Source: Oceanicoccus sagamiensis (GTDB lineage: Bacteria; Pseudomonadota; Gammaproteobacteria; Pseudomonadales; Dasaniaceae). Taken from it: DNA of 64,000 bases. A program made the translations under genes and the position numbers. Each line of letters opens with the position of its first letter. The stretch's first letter is position 1. Shown here piece after piece: positions 37,863-46,754 of the stretch. The stretch covers positions 2,294,001 to 2,358,000 of the forward strand of contig NZ_CP019343.1 in the NCBI RefSeq assembly GCF_002117105.1, written 5' to 3'. The notes below the pieces were generated by a model. That model saw only the letters and a list, made by a program, of their open reading frames with translations. It did not search any database and was not told where the DNA came from.

Positions 37863-38135
37863 TTACTGTTGCTGTTTTTGCTTGCGCTTATCTTTTGTGG
37901 CTGTATGGATGGTCTGTTGCAGTCGCTGATAGTGAAGGTTTTGCAGATAAAAATGCACTGGCAGGCTGTTCGGGTCCTGCTGTTGATTGGAGTCTACTGT
38001 GGGTTTGGCTGTTAGCAACTCTGGCTGGTTAAGCTGTAGGGTAAAGCTTAAGTTGGGGCTGCCATCTTTGTGTTCAAAGGAAGGGCTTGGGGTGCCTGGC
38101 TCATAATAGTTATCGAGAATCTGCATGGTTTGCAT
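37863..38135 (-). CDS. Small hypothetical protein, uncertain
   Basis: Hydrophilic 90-residue frame rich in Gln and Pro, with no signal or domain recognised. A second ATG at 38126 has a CAGG about ten bases upstream and may be the true start. It fills the gap between the phosphatase and a terminator and runs convergent to the phosphatase. It could be a spurious frame. Confidence 0.4.
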   Translation of the reverse strand: MQTMQILDNYYEPGTPSPSFEHKDGSPNLSFTLQLNQPELLTAKPTVDSNQQQDPNSLPVHFYLQNLHYQRLQQTIHTATKDKRKQKQQQ

Positions 38136-38222
38136 ACCTGATAGTTAATGAGGATAAGTGTTGCTGTCAGTGTTTAAGTGTAGCCCCAAAAGGGTTTGTT
38201 TGTCTGCTTTTCCCGGGCGAAA

Positions 38223-38256
38223 AAAAACCAGCCTGGTGAATACTTGGCTGGTTTTT
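38223..38256. terminator. Bidirectional terminator
   Basis: Perfect stem AAAAACCAGCC/GGCTGGTTTTT with a 12-base loop. It lies downstream of the minus-strand small secreted protein that ends at 38288. Confidence 0.8.
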
Positions 38257-38287
38257 CAGGCCTGCGGCTAACTATCCGTTTTGGATA

Positions 38288-38560
38288 TTAGGCTTTACAG
38301 GCTTTCTTAGCGGCTTTGATCTGCTTTTTGTGGCAGTTTTCTAGCGACTCACTACCTACACACCATTTCTTACGGTTATCCCAAGCCGTCAGTGGCTGCT
38401 TTTGGCCGTTTGAGCATTTAACGATATAGCTAGCGTAATCCACGCCGTCAGGAGTTTTGCCATCGGATTCAAACGTGATGCTGGTGGGCTTAGCTGCGGT
38501 TGCGCTTAAAGAAAATGCGACTAACGTGGTGCTTAAAGCGATAGAGAGATATTTTTTCAT
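38288..38560 (-). CDS. Small secreted cysteine-containing protein of unknown function
   Basis: 90 residues. A signal peptide (YLSIALSTTLVAFSLSATA) is followed by a basic mature part with four cysteines, probably forming two disulfides. Not recognised. It has its own terminator. Confidence 0.7.
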   Translation of the reverse strand: MKKYLSIALSTTLVAFSLSATAAKPTSITFESDGKTPDGVDYASYIVKCSNGQKQPLTAWDNRKKWCVGSESLENCHKKQIKAAKKACKA

Positions 38561-38868
38561 GCCGAATTCATTGTCCCAGGTTTGTTTTAAATTTGTGCGC
38601 GAATTCTATCATCAGATTAATTGTTTACCAATTACCTGTGGGTATATTGGTAATAAGTTACCCTAATATTTTTGGGTTGGTCCTGGCGTGGGGGTTTTCT
38701 TACTAAGTATTTGATTCTAAATGACTATTTTTTTTAAGCTGGCGATCCAAAACAGGGGCGAGGGCGACGATTTCGATTAAAGAATTGTTAAGATGGAGGG
38801 GCGGTGGGCTTGAGCTATCAATCAGCAAAAACACAGCTGGTTTTTACTGATTGATTGAGGGTGTTTTA
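38561..38868. other. Intergenic stretch with a terminator-like hairpin
   Basis: 308 AT-rich bases. Near 38820-38852 an imperfect inverted repeat (AATCAG/CTGATT arms with A/T runs) could end transcription of the minus-strand membrane-protein gene that stops at 38869. Nothing else recognised. Confidence 0.4.
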
Positions 38869-39096
38869 TCAGGCAATGCCAGCAAGGACCAGAGCGACGC
38901 CTAGAATAGCCAGGGCGATAGATTCCTTTGCTAAATCCAGCCGGAATAGCGCATAACAATAAGACAATGGTGGCAGCAGCACCGTACAAAGCCCCCAGGT
39001 AAAATCTTCTTTTGAGCTGGTGATAAACAAGGTGACCCAGCTGGTTAGCAGGGCAGCTGCACCAAAGGTGATAAAGAGAGCGGGCATTGATTCCAT
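38869..39096 (-). CDS. Small integral membrane protein of unknown function
   Basis: 75 residues with two to three hydrophobic helices (ALFITFGAAALLTSWVTLFI, LCTVLLPPLSYCYALF, ESIALAILGVALVLAGIA). GGAGTT upstream could be a ribosome site. Family not recognised. Confidence 0.6.
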   Translation of the reverse strand: MESMPALFITFGAAALLTSWVTLFITSSKEDFTWGLCTVLLPPLSYCYALFRLDLAKESIALAILGVALVLAGIA

Positions 39097-39181
39097 AATT
39101 AACTCCGTTAGTTTGGTATTCTTTTTTTGAATACTAGCATGGAGTTATGGGGGTGACGATATTGATAGTGTGTTACACCAA

Positions 39182-39216
39182 TAAAAAAGGCCAGCCGATA
39201 TGGCTGACCTGTTTTA
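39182..39216 (-). terminator. Terminator of the initiator tRNA transcription unit
   Basis: On the minus strand, stem AGGTCAGCC/GGCTGGCCT followed by TTTTTTATT. It lies beyond the displaced tRNA 3' copy. Confidence 0.75.
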
Positions 39217-39217
39217 T

Positions 39218-39252
39218 TTGGTAGCGGGGGCCAGATTTGAACTGACGACCTT
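39218..39252 (-). repeat. 35-base duplicate of the initiator-tRNA 3' end (att-like)
   Basis: Identical to 39318-39352, exactly 100 bases away. It covers the CCA end, acceptor 3' strand and T arm of the tRNA without its 5' half, so it cannot be a working tRNA. This is what a tRNA-targeted element leaves behind. Confidence 0.85.
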
Positions 39253-39318
39253 TAGCGGCTGCGCCGGATATAGTAGAGACCGATGATCGGGCTTCTCTCT
39301 AGCTAACGTATTTGAAAT

Positions 39319-39395
<77 letters not shown>

Positions 39396-39768
39396 TCAAT
39401 ACGCTCTGTCGAAACAACCTTGGCGGTTGTTAAGCAAGGCGCGCATCATAGGGATATGCGGTGAGGTCGTCAAGTCTATTTATCGGTTGTGGGTTAAAAA
39501 GATAATAGAGGGTACCTATTCCAGTGTTGGTTATTTCCGGTGGTTAGAATTTACCCGTAGAGTGGCTGGCTAATATGTCGTCAATTCACTATGGGTAAGG
39601 ATACATCATGATAAAAAACCACTTCGCCTTCTGCTGCTTACCGCATGTCTATCGGTGTTTTTTTAGGGCTATCTGGTCTTTCAAAATAACCTGGGAGCTA
39701 ATGACTAATCAGCGTATTTCCGGTATGGTTCGCGCCAATAATATTTTTATCTAAAGGTACTTAAAGGC
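39396..39768. other. Intergenic region between tRNA-fMet and the acyltransferase
   Basis: 373 bases. It contains the tRNA promoter (minus) and the acyltransferase promoter (plus), not assigned. From 39608 a broken frame encodes, after a one-base shift, KKPLRLLLLTACLSVFF, resembling a signal peptide; it is interrupted by stops and may be gene debris. Confidence 0.4.
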
Positions 39769-40926
39769 ATGGGCCAGTTCGCCGATATTCGTCCCTACAA
39801 TGATGAGGAAGTGGCTTCCGTCTTAACCGGTCTGATAGCTGATGACGAGTTAATAGCTGCGGTTGCCAGTCTTAAACTGGGTGCATGGCATAAACCGTTA
39901 TCATGGTTGATTTACCCTCTTATTCGCTGGGTGCTATCGCGCCAGTTGCGGGGCATAACCACCGTAGAAGATTTTCAGCATGTCGTTAAAGGTTATATGG
40001 ACGGCATGATCGAGAAAACCACGACCGGTTTTACCGTCTCAGGTCTGGATGCACTTGATCCGGCAAAGCCCTATTTGTTTATGAGCAACCATCGCGACAT
40101 CACGATGGACCCGGCCTTTGTGACCTATGCCCTCTACCACAATAATCACGATACGGCGCGTATAGCGATTGGTGATAATCTTTTAACCAAGCCCTATGTG
40201 TCTGACCTGATGCGTTTAAATAAGAGCTTTATTGTTAAGCGTTCTGCCAAGGGCCCGCGCCAGATCCTGGCGGCCTATAAAATGTTGTCCAGCTATATTC
40301 GTCACTCTATTGAAGAAGATAATAATCCGATTTGGATTGCCCAGCGTGAAGGTCGCGCCAAAGACGGCAATGACCGCACTGAGCCAGCGATTATAAAAAT
40401 GCTGGCAATGAGTCAAAAAAAACAATCGGAAAGCTTGTCTGATTACATCAATCAATTACATATCGTGCCGGTATCCATTTCCTATGAGCTGGACCCTTGC
40501 GATGGTGCCAAGGCCAAAGAGCTCTATGAAACGGCGGCCTATGGCGAATATAAAAAAGACGAGCATGAAGATGTTGAGTCTATCGCCAAAGGTATTGCTG
40601 GCAATAAAGGCAATGTGCATGTTTCTTTTGGTACCCCCTTGGAGGGTGATTTCGCCAATGCTGATGCGGTGGCGGAGGCCATAGATCGTCAGGTTGTTGG
40701 CAACTATGTATTACATACCAGCAACTTCTTTGCCTATAAATTATTACATGGCCACTATCCAGACGGTGTGCATTCCAGTGATGGCCAGGCGTTTTCTGAA
40801 CTGGCTCTGGCAGCGGGTGAGACGGCCTTTAAGCAGCGTATAGATTCCCTGCCAACTGAGCATAGAGAATTTGCCTTGGGTATTTATGCCAATACCATTG
40901 ACCGCAAACAACAGTTCTCTGCATAG
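39769..40926 (+). CDS. 1-acylglycerol-3-phosphate acyltransferase-like protein
   Basis: PlsC-superfamily acyltransferase (385 residues). The catalytic block I reads FMSNHRDITMDPAFV, where the His-Asp spacing is five residues rather than the usual four. Block II-like KSFIVKRSAKG and block III-like IWIAQREGRAKDGND are present. No clear membrane helix beyond a hydrophobic N-terminal region around residue 45. It probably acylates a lysophospholipid or related glycerol phosphate; the acceptor is not known. Ten bases before dinG in the same direction. Confidence 0.83.
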   Translation: MGQFADIRPYNDEEVASVLTGLIADDELIAAVASLKLGAWHKPLSWLIYPLIRWVLSRQLRGITTVEDFQHVVKGYMDGMIEKTTTGFTVSGLDALDPAKPYLFMSNHRDITMDPAFVTYALYHNNHDTARIAIGDNLLTKPYVSDLMRLNKSFIVKRSAKGPRQILAAYKMLSSYIRHSIEEDNNPIWIAQREGRAKDGNDRTEPAIIKMLAMSQKKQSESLSDYINQLHIVPVSISYELDPCDGAKAKELYETAAYGEYKKDEHEDVESIAKGIAGNKGNVHVSFGTPLEGDFANADAVAEAIDRQVVGNYVLHTSNFFAYKLLHGHYPDGVHSSDGQAFSELALAAGETAFKQRIDSLPTEHREFALGIYANTIDRKQQFSA

Positions 40927-40935
40927 TCCCCCGCC

Positions 40936-43050
40936 ATGTTAACTGATGCCATCAAAGCCTCGATCCAATCGGCCTATACTTCCCTGCTCGATAGCAAAGA
41001 GCTCAAGGCGCGCTATGGCCAGCGATTAATGATTGCTGAAGTAGCCCGTACGTTAACCGCTAAAAACGACCAGGAAGATACACCGGTTTGCGTGGTGGAA
41101 GCGGGAACCGGCACCGGTAAAACCATTGCTTATACCGTTGCTGCTGTACCTATTGCTCAGGCGCTGGAAAAAACCCTGGTTATTTCAACAGCCACCGTTG
41201 CCCTGCAAGAACAGATTATTCATAAAGACCTGCCTGATATTTTGCACCATAGTGACCTGTCATTTAATTTTGCTTTGGCAAAAGGGCGAGGGCGTTATTT
41301 ATGTCTCTCAAAATTAGATGCGGTATTGCAAGACAGTCATGCTAACAGTGAAGCCATGGCGCTGTATCCTGATGAGCAACAGGCGCAGGTGGATACGCAA
41401 ACCTTGAATGTCTATCAGGATATGCTGACTGCACTGGGTGCTGGTGATTGGGATGGTGATCGCGATGCATGGTCACAGGAATTGGACGTGCCAGTATGGT
41501 CGCGAGTCACCACGGATCACGCGCAATGTACGGGACGGCGCTGCGCGAATATTAGTCAGTGTTGTTTTTATAAAGGGCGCGAACAATTAAGCACTGTGGA
41601 TGTGATTGTTACCAACCACGATCTGGTGCTGGCCGATTTGTCTCTGGGCGGCGGCGCTATTTTGCCGGCCCCTGAAGACTGTATTTATATTTTTGATGAA
41701 GGACATCATCTGCCGGATAAGGCGATTAATCACTTTTCGCAGTTTAGCCGTGTCCGCTCGACCGAGCGCTGGTTAGATCAGGGTATGAAGGTATTGGCCA
41801 AAGCTGCTCCGGAACTGGGTAATGCTGCCGGCATTGGTCGACACTTGCAAGCACTGCCCCCCGTTATGGAAACCTTAAAACAGCATCTGGGTATGCTATT
41901 TAATAGTCTGGAGTCGATGGTTAGTGTTGAGCCTGATCGTCGAGGTTCTGTTCCGGCGCATCGCTTTGAACAAGGGTTGGTACCCGATGCGTTAAGAGTC
42001 CAGGCAACTGAGCTTGCCCGGCAATATCGCAGTATGCAGGATGCTCTGGATGGCAGTTGTAAACTATTGGAAGAAGCCATGGAGGATGCTGAGCATGCGA
42101 TTCCCAAGGCGTTTGCTGAAACCTGGTTTCCGCCCCTGTCGATGTTGCGGGGGCGCGCTGAGGCAAACTATTCACTGTGGTCTGATTATAGTCATGGCAA
42201 TGTGGTCGACGACCCACCTCGCGGGCGCTGGATTGCCGTGGTGGAAGGTGCCGGCGGCAATCTGGATTTTGAGGTGTCGAGTAGCCCGATTTTAGCGGCC
42301 AATACCTTGACTCATTATTTATGGAACCGCTGCTACGGTGCGGTTGTGACATCGGCAACCTTAACGGCGCTGGGTGGCTTTGATCGGTTTAAAATGCGTG
42401 CAGGTACGCCAGAGCAAACCAATTATGCCGTTGTGCCCAGCCCCTTTAATTTTACCGAGGCGGGCGAACTGGTGATCCCCAGAATGCCCTGTGAGCCTTC
42501 AGATGCTGAAGCCCATACCGAAGCCTTGATTGATATGTTGCCGGAGTTGCTCAGCCCTAAAGAGGGCAGCCTGGTGCTGTTTGCTTCGCGGCGGCAAATG
42601 GAGCAGGTGTTTGAGGGCATTAAGCTGGAGTGGCAGCAGCGTATTATTATGCAGGGTCATTACCCCAAGCATGAGGTGTTAAGAATGCATAAAAAAGCGG
42701 TGGATGCCGGTGATGGCAGTGTGATCTTTGGGCTGGCGAGTTTTGCTGAGGGCGTTGATTTGCCCGGTTTGTATTGTACCCATGTGGTTATTGCCAAAAT
42801 CCCTTTTGCGGTGCCGGACCAGCCGGTTGAATCGGCCCTGGCGGAGTGGATAGAAAGCCGTGGCGGCAATGCTTTTATGGATATGTCGGTGCCTGATGCG
42901 GCGTTAAAATTGGTTCAGGCCAGTGGTCGCCTGCTGCGCACTGAAACGGATAGTGGCAAAGTGACGTTGTTGGATCGCCGGGTGGTTAGCAAGCGTTATG
43001 GTCAGGCTATGTTAGATTCGCTGCCGCCATTTACGCGCAAGGTGATGTAA
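40936..43050 (+). CDS. dinG: ATP-dependent DNA helicase DinG
   Basis: XPD-type 5'-3' helicase (704 residues) that unwinds R-loops and damaged DNA. Walker A is AGTGTGKTIAYT (near residue 60), Walker B/DEAH-like is FDEGHH, and motif VI is VQASGRLLRTETDSG. Four Fe-S cysteines are in the CLSKLD...CTGRRCANISQCC region. Length matches E. coli DinG. Closely linked downstream to the YqcC-like gene. Confidence 0.95.
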   Translation: MLTDAIKASIQSAYTSLLDSKELKARYGQRLMIAEVARTLTAKNDQEDTPVCVVEAGTGTGKTIAYTVAAVPIAQALEKTLVISTATVALQEQIIHKDLPDILHHSDLSFNFALAKGRGRYLCLSKLDAVLQDSHANSEAMALYPDEQQAQVDTQTLNVYQDMLTALGAGDWDGDRDAWSQELDVPVWSRVTTDHAQCTGRRCANISQCCFYKGREQLSTVDVIVTNHDLVLADLSLGGGAILPAPEDCIYIFDEGHHLPDKAINHFSQFSRVRSTERWLDQGMKVLAKAAPELGNAAGIGRHLQALPPVMETLKQHLGMLFNSLESMVSVEPDRRGSVPAHRFEQGLVPDALRVQATELARQYRSMQDALDGSCKLLEEAMEDAEHAIPKAFAETWFPPLSMLRGRAEANYSLWSDYSHGNVVDDPPRGRWIAVVEGAGGNLDFEVSSSPILAANTLTHYLWNRCYGAVVTSATLTALGGFDRFKMRAGTPEQTNYAVVPSPFNFTEAGELVIPRMPCEPSDAEAHTEALIDMLPELLSPKEGSLVLFASRRQMEQVFEGIKLEWQQRIIMQGHYPKHEVLRMHKKAVDAGDGSVIFGLASFAEGVDLPGLYCTHVVIAKIPFAVPDQPVESALAEWIESRGGNAFMDMSVPDAALKLVQASGRLLRTETDSGKVTLLDRRVVSKRYGQAMLDSLPPFTRKVM

Positions 43051-43056
43051 GCCAAT

Positions 43057-43377
43057 ATGTCTAAAGCCGTTGAGCTATCGTCGTTATTGATGGATGTTGA
43101 AGCGCAATTACGCCAGCTGGGGTTGTGGCAAACTGAAGCGCCATCGGCTGAGGCGCTGGCCAGCACTGAGCCTTTTTGTATTGATACCCTAAGTTTTCCC
43201 CAGTGGCTGCAATTTATATTTTTAGCCCGGCTTTATTCCATGATTTCCTTGCAGCAAGCGTTGCCCACCAGTTGCAGTATTGCCCCTATGGCTGATGAAT
43301 ACTTTAAGTCGTCTGAGCACAATGTAACGGCTTTATTGGCGATATTGGAGCAAATAGATCAGTTGCTATCGAGCTAA
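43057..43377 (+). CDS. YqcC family protein
   Basis: Small helical protein (106 residues) matching the YqcC/DUF446 pattern, with the central FCIDTLSFPQWLQFIFLARLY segment. Function unproved. It starts six bases after dinG and is probably cotranscribed. Its 3' end overlaps the convergent zinc-ribbon gene by four bases. Confidence 0.85.
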   Translation: MSKAVELSSLLMDVEAQLRQLGLWQTEAPSAEALASTEPFCIDTLSFPQWLQFIFLARLYSMISLQQALPTSCSIAPMADEYFKSSEHNVTALLAILEQIDQLLSS

Positions 43378-43577
43378 AAAGCCGCGTCATCTTCGCTTAG
43401 TGTCGTGACGTTGACGTCCCCGGAGTGATCGATGCTGCAGACAAAAATAATTGGCTTGCAGCAGACATAACAGTCTTCCGTATAGTGCGTATCACCTTCG
43501 CTGCTATCAATCAGTGCCTCAAATTGTTCGCCGCAGTAGGGGCAAAAAACCTGCCGGCTGATCAGCTCGTGGTGCAA
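43374..43577 (-). CDS. CPXCG-motif cysteine-rich zinc-ribbon protein
   Basis: 67 residues with CPYCGEQFEALID near the N-terminus and a second pair, CYVCCKPI, in the pattern of a small zinc ribbon family common in gammaproteobacteria. The acidic middle and C-terminus are typical. Function unknown. It sits six bases from the end of the FixJ-like gene upstream on the same strand. Confidence 0.87.
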   Translation of the reverse strand: MHHELISRQVFCPYCGEQFEALIDSSEGDTHYTEDCYVCCKPIIFVCSIDHSGDVNVTTLSEDDAAF

Positions 43578-43582
43578 GGTGC

Positions 43583-44212
43583 TTAAGCGTCCTGGTTACT
43601 GAGGTCAGTTTCAACGGATAAATACATTCTAACCAGGTGAGCCAGAGAGTTGGCATTCAGCTTTTCCATGACCCTGGCGCGATGAATTTCAACGGTGCGC
43701 TGGCTGATATCCAGTTCAATGGCAATCACCTTATTGGCTTTGCCTTCTACCATCAGTTGCATTACGTCCCGTTCCCTTGGGGTGAGTTCACCCATGCCCC
43801 CAAGAATCACCTGCTTCTGTTGCAGGCTATCGCGGTTTTCTTGATCGAGGGTCATCGCCTGGTTGATTTTGTCGAGTAATTCCTGCTCACGGTAGGGCTT
43901 TTGCACAAAATCCACAGCACCTTGCTGCATGGCTTCTACGGCCATCGGCACATCGCCATGGCCGGTGACAAAAATAATGGGCAGGATGGAGTTAATATCA
44001 TTAAGCTTGCGTTGCAGTTCCATGCCGTTCATGCCCGGCATGCGGATATCCAGCACAATACAACCGGCCATATCCTGAGTGTAAGCCTCCAGGAAATTAT
44101 CAGCGCTTTCAAAAGCTTGAACCTGGTGCCCAATGGACTCCAGCATCATTTGTAGTGAGTCCCTTACGGCGTCATCATCCTCGACAACATGAACACGTGC
44201 AGTTATATCCAT
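43583..44212 (-). CDS. FixJ-family LuxR-type response regulator
   Basis: 209 residues. The receiver domain (phosphoacceptor in CIVLDIRMPGMNG; KPYREQEL at the conserved Lys) is followed by a LuxR helix-turn-helix (LTPRERDVMQLMVEGKANKV, SQRTVEIHRARVMEKL). It is divergent from a histidine kinase gene over a 225-base region and is the probable partner. Targets unknown; LuxR-type regulators bind short dyads, and TAGGTAT-type repeats occur in the window. Confidence 0.92.
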   Translation of the reverse strand: MDITARVHVVEDDDAVRDSLQMMLESIGHQVQAFESADNFLEAYTQDMAGCIVLDIRMPGMNGMELQRKLNDINSILPIIFVTGHGDVPMAVEAMQQGAVDFVQKPYREQELLDKINQAMTLDQENRDSLQQKQVILGGMGELTPRERDVMQLMVEGKANKVIAIELDISQRTVEIHRARVMEKLNANSLAHLVRMYLSVETDLSNQDA

Positions 44213-44340
44213 CTTGAGTGCTCCAGCATACTGGTGATTAATTTATAGTTATCATTGATATATATGGTATTTTGCAGCTCCAGTAAAGTCTTATATGCGC
44301 ATTTATAGGTATATCGGTGTTAGCGGTGCTAATCTAGGTA

Positions 44341-44364
44341 CTACGTTCAGTACTACATTCAGTA
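44341..44364. repeat. Tandem 12-base repeat in the FixJ/kinase intergenic region
   Basis: Two adjacent copies of CTAC(G/A)TTCAGTA, about 75 bases upstream of the kinase start. Could be regulator half-sites. Confidence 0.5.
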
Positions 44365-44437
44365 CGGTATTAAGTAACAGGGCCACCTGTCTGGTATGGC
44401 CCAGACCAGTTGACCGGGAGAAAGGCTTTATCCAGCT

Positions 44438-45988
44438 ATGAGTGATTTATCCATACCACAAGAACAAGAAGAGAGTGTATTGGAGCGTGTGCTGCTGGTT
44501 GACGATAACCCGATCAACTTGCAGATCTTGCATAAGACTTTGTCCAATGGTGGTTACCAGTTGCTGACCGCGGAAGATGGCGAAACAGCGGTGCAAATAG
44601 CCACTGAAACTAAGCCGTCGTTAATCCTGCTGGATATTATGATGCCCGGCATGGATGGCTATGAGGTCTGTCAAATCCTTAAAAGCAACCCGGATACTGC
44701 GGATATTGCGGTGATTTTCCTGTCGGCACTGGAAGATAGTAGCGCCAAGGTAAAGGGTTTTACCGTGGGTGGGGTGGACTATATCTCCAAGCCCTTTCAG
44801 GTAGATGAAGTGGTGGCCAGGGTGCGCAACCATATCAAAATTCATCGGCTTGAGCGGCAGTTGGCGCGCCGGAATATTGAGTTGGAATCGGAGAATCACC
44901 AAATCCTGAATGCTGTCAGCGAAGGGATTATCGGCCTGGACAAAGATGGCCGCATTACCATGTTAAACCCCTCGGCTACGGTTATTTGCGGCTGGGCGGT
45001 GGCGGATTGTCTGGGTGAGCAGTTAACCGCGTTGCGGCTGTTTGAGGTGGATGAAAATATCGAAATGCAGGAGCACCAGATACTGCCTTACCGTAGCTAC
45101 CGCATGGGGCAGTCAGCCCATAGCGATATGGAGATGATCAGGCGGCGTGACAATAGTTTTCTGCCCATTGCTATTACCTCCACACCGAGAGCCGAGGGTG
45201 GGGCGGTTATTGTATTTCGTGATATTAGTGAGTGGGTAGACAGTGAAGAAGCCCTCAGGATTGCCCGTGAAGAATTAGAATCCCAGCGCCAGAATATCGC
45301 CCATATGGAGCGCCTAAATACCACCGGTGCTATGGCGGCGGGTATTGCTCATGAGGTTAACCAGCCGCTAACCGCTATCTCAAATTATTCCCGGGTGGCC
45401 AAGCGGCTATTGGAACAAGAGCAGTTGCAGCGTGAGCAACTGATCGAGTTATTGGATAAATTGGATGTCCAATCCCAGCGAGCCTCTGAGGTGATCCAGA
45501 GAATGCGCAGCTATGTGAAAAAACCCAGCGGTGCGCTGTTTGAAGTGGATGTGAATGAGATGATCAGGGAAGTGATCGCTCTGGCTGAAGTGGATTCGAG
45601 AATCAATGATGTGAGCGTGCATTTTGAGCCCCAGCACCATTTGCCCAGGCTGAGCCTGGATGTGGTACAAATTCAGCAAGTGGCCCTGAACCTGATCCGC
45701 AATGCGATGGAGGCGACCGCCGTTGCCAATAGCTCATCTCAGGGAGTGATGGTAAAAACGGAGCAGCAGGGCAATACCATTGTTGTGCATGTGATTGATC
45801 ACGGGGTAGGGATTGCTTTAGGGGAGGAGGATCAGTTGTTTAACCCGTTCTATACCACTAAAGCCAATGGTATGGGCATTGGTCTGTCGATCTGCCAGTC
45901 GATTATCCAGGCCCAGGGCGGGACGATTGGCTTCCTGCGTAACCCTCAGGGCGGAGCTACCTTTTATTTCAGCTTACCCTTGGCCTAG
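44438..45988 (+). CDS. Soluble receiver-PAS-histidine kinase (FixL-like)
   Basis: Cytoplasmic sensor kinase (516 residues) with no membrane helix. A receiver (about residues 15-130; phosphoacceptor in LILLDIMMPGMDG), a short coiled coil and a PAS domain (about 150-270) come first. A FixL/DctB-type HisKA follows with His in AAGIAHEVNQPLTAISNYS, and the HATPase (DHGVGI, MGIGLSICQSII) completes it. Order N-receiver first is the hybrid type that can itself be regulated by another kinase. It is probably the partner of the divergent FixJ-like regulator. No haem-binding signature was verified. Confidence 0.92.
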   Translation: MSDLSIPQEQEESVLERVLLVDDNPINLQILHKTLSNGGYQLLTAEDGETAVQIATETKPSLILLDIMMPGMDGYEVCQILKSNPDTADIAVIFLSALEDSSAKVKGFTVGGVDYISKPFQVDEVVARVRNHIKIHRLERQLARRNIELESENHQILNAVSEGIIGLDKDGRITMLNPSATVICGWAVADCLGEQLTALRLFEVDENIEMQEHQILPYRSYRMGQSAHSDMEMIRRRDNSFLPIAITSTPRAEGGAVIVFRDISEWVDSEEALRIAREELESQRQNIAHMERLNTTGAMAAGIAHEVNQPLTAISNYSRVAKRLLEQEQLQREQLIELLDKLDVQSQRASEVIQRMRSYVKKPSGALFEVDVNEMIREVIALAEVDSRINDVSVHFEPQHHLPRLSLDVVQIQQVALNLIRNAMEATAVANSSSQGVMVKTEQQGNTIVVHVIDHGVGIALGEEDQLFNPFYTTKANGMGIGLSICQSIIQAQGGTIGFLRNPQGGATFYFSLPLA

Positions 45989-46000
45989 CGGCGAGCATAA

Positions 46001-46034
46001 AAAAATGCAGCTATCCATGGATAGCTGCATTTTT
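46001..46034. terminator. Bidirectional terminator, perfect 34-base palindrome
   Basis: Perfect dyad with arms AAAAATGCAGCTATCCA and its complement; serves both the kinase (+) and csrA (-). Confidence 0.88.
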
Positions 46035-46056
46035 AGCGTTCTGGTAGAGAGTAAGC

Positions 46057-46254
46057 TTAAGCGGTTTGCCCAATATTACTGTCGGCAACCTGTTCTTCCT
46101 GTATTCTGCGATAGACTTCTTCACGGTGAACACTGACTTCTTTTGGCGCTGCGATACCCAGGCGAACTTGATTGCCGCTGATACCTAAAACCGTGATTTT
46201 AATATCGTCGCCGATAATTAAAGTCTCTCCCAAGCGTCTTGATAAAACTAGCAT
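46057..46254 (-). CDS. csrA: Carbon storage regulator CsrA/RsmA
   Basis: 65-residue RNA-binding translational regulator: [20 protein letters not shown] at the start, [13 protein letters not shown]-like [15 protein letters not shown] in the middle. The key Leu4 and Arg44-equivalent residues are kept. It typically represses translation of biofilm and secondary functions by binding GGA sites. Upstream sequence has TACCT repeats (46346-46373) and a tandem GCATAATTC. Confidence 0.97.
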   Translation of the reverse strand: MLVLSRRLGETLIIGDDIKITVLGISGNQVRLGIAAPKEVSVHREEVYRRIQEEQVADSNIGQTA

Positions 46255-46400
46255 TTCGCTATCCCTCTCATTGATGATTACAAATGGTGTCTAAGTCATT
46301 GGAAGAGAGTGTATCGGCTGGGCATAATTCGCATAATTCGCTCATATACCTACCTCGATAAGGGGAAATACCTAAGGTTTTTTGTGGATTATTTACATCT

Positions 46401-46436
46401 AAAAAAAGCCCTGAGAACGGCTGTGCTCAGGGCTTT
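46401..46436. terminator. Terminator of the truncated small gene
   Basis: Stem AAAAGCCCTGAG/CTCAGGGCTTTT with a T-run on the minus strand, 30 bases after the fragment's stop at 46467. Confidence 0.82.
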
Positions 46437-46466
46437 TGCGTTTTTGCAGGATGGCTAACTGCGGCC

Positions 46467-46607
46467 CTAGTGAATCGTTTGCGATTGCTCCACATAAGGC
46501 GTTGGTATATCCGTTTCTTCGTGCTGGCTGTTCTTGGTGGCGAGCTCGCTTTGTTCGGTGATATAGCCACGTAATCGACCGACTACATTGGTCATAATAT
46601 CAAGTGA
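46467..46607 (-). pseudogene. 5'-truncated paralogue of the small gene at 57065-57274
   Basis: The minus-strand frame encodes DIMTNVVGRLRGYITEQ, identical to the core of the intact protein, and ends SQTIH (versus SQTLH). The first about 27 residues are missing: homology stops near 46607 and the upstream frame runs to a TAA with no good start (only an internal ATG at 46595, without ribosome site). The native terminator at 46401 is retained. It is probably a remnant of a duplication, at the left edge of the catabolic island. Confidence 0.75.
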
Positions 46608-46754
46608 TATTGGGTTGCCATGATGGTGCTGGTTAAAATTTGAATATTCAGAAAACCGTTATGAATTGTTATGAAAGCGTGTCTTTCAGGATGATAGAAT
46701 CACAGCGTTGTTAATCTGCCTTAAGAAATCGGTTAGAATCCTTTCGATCAGTTT

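Noticed and set aside
39253-39317. A second full tRNA gene beside tRNA-fMet
   Set aside because: Only the 3' half is duplicated; the sequence between lacks the matching 5' acceptor strand and anticodon stem.
39608-39745. Signal-peptide-like broken frame before the acyltransferase
   Set aside because: Needs a one-base shift and contains stops; could be debris of a lost gene, but the evidence is too slight to call a pseudogene.
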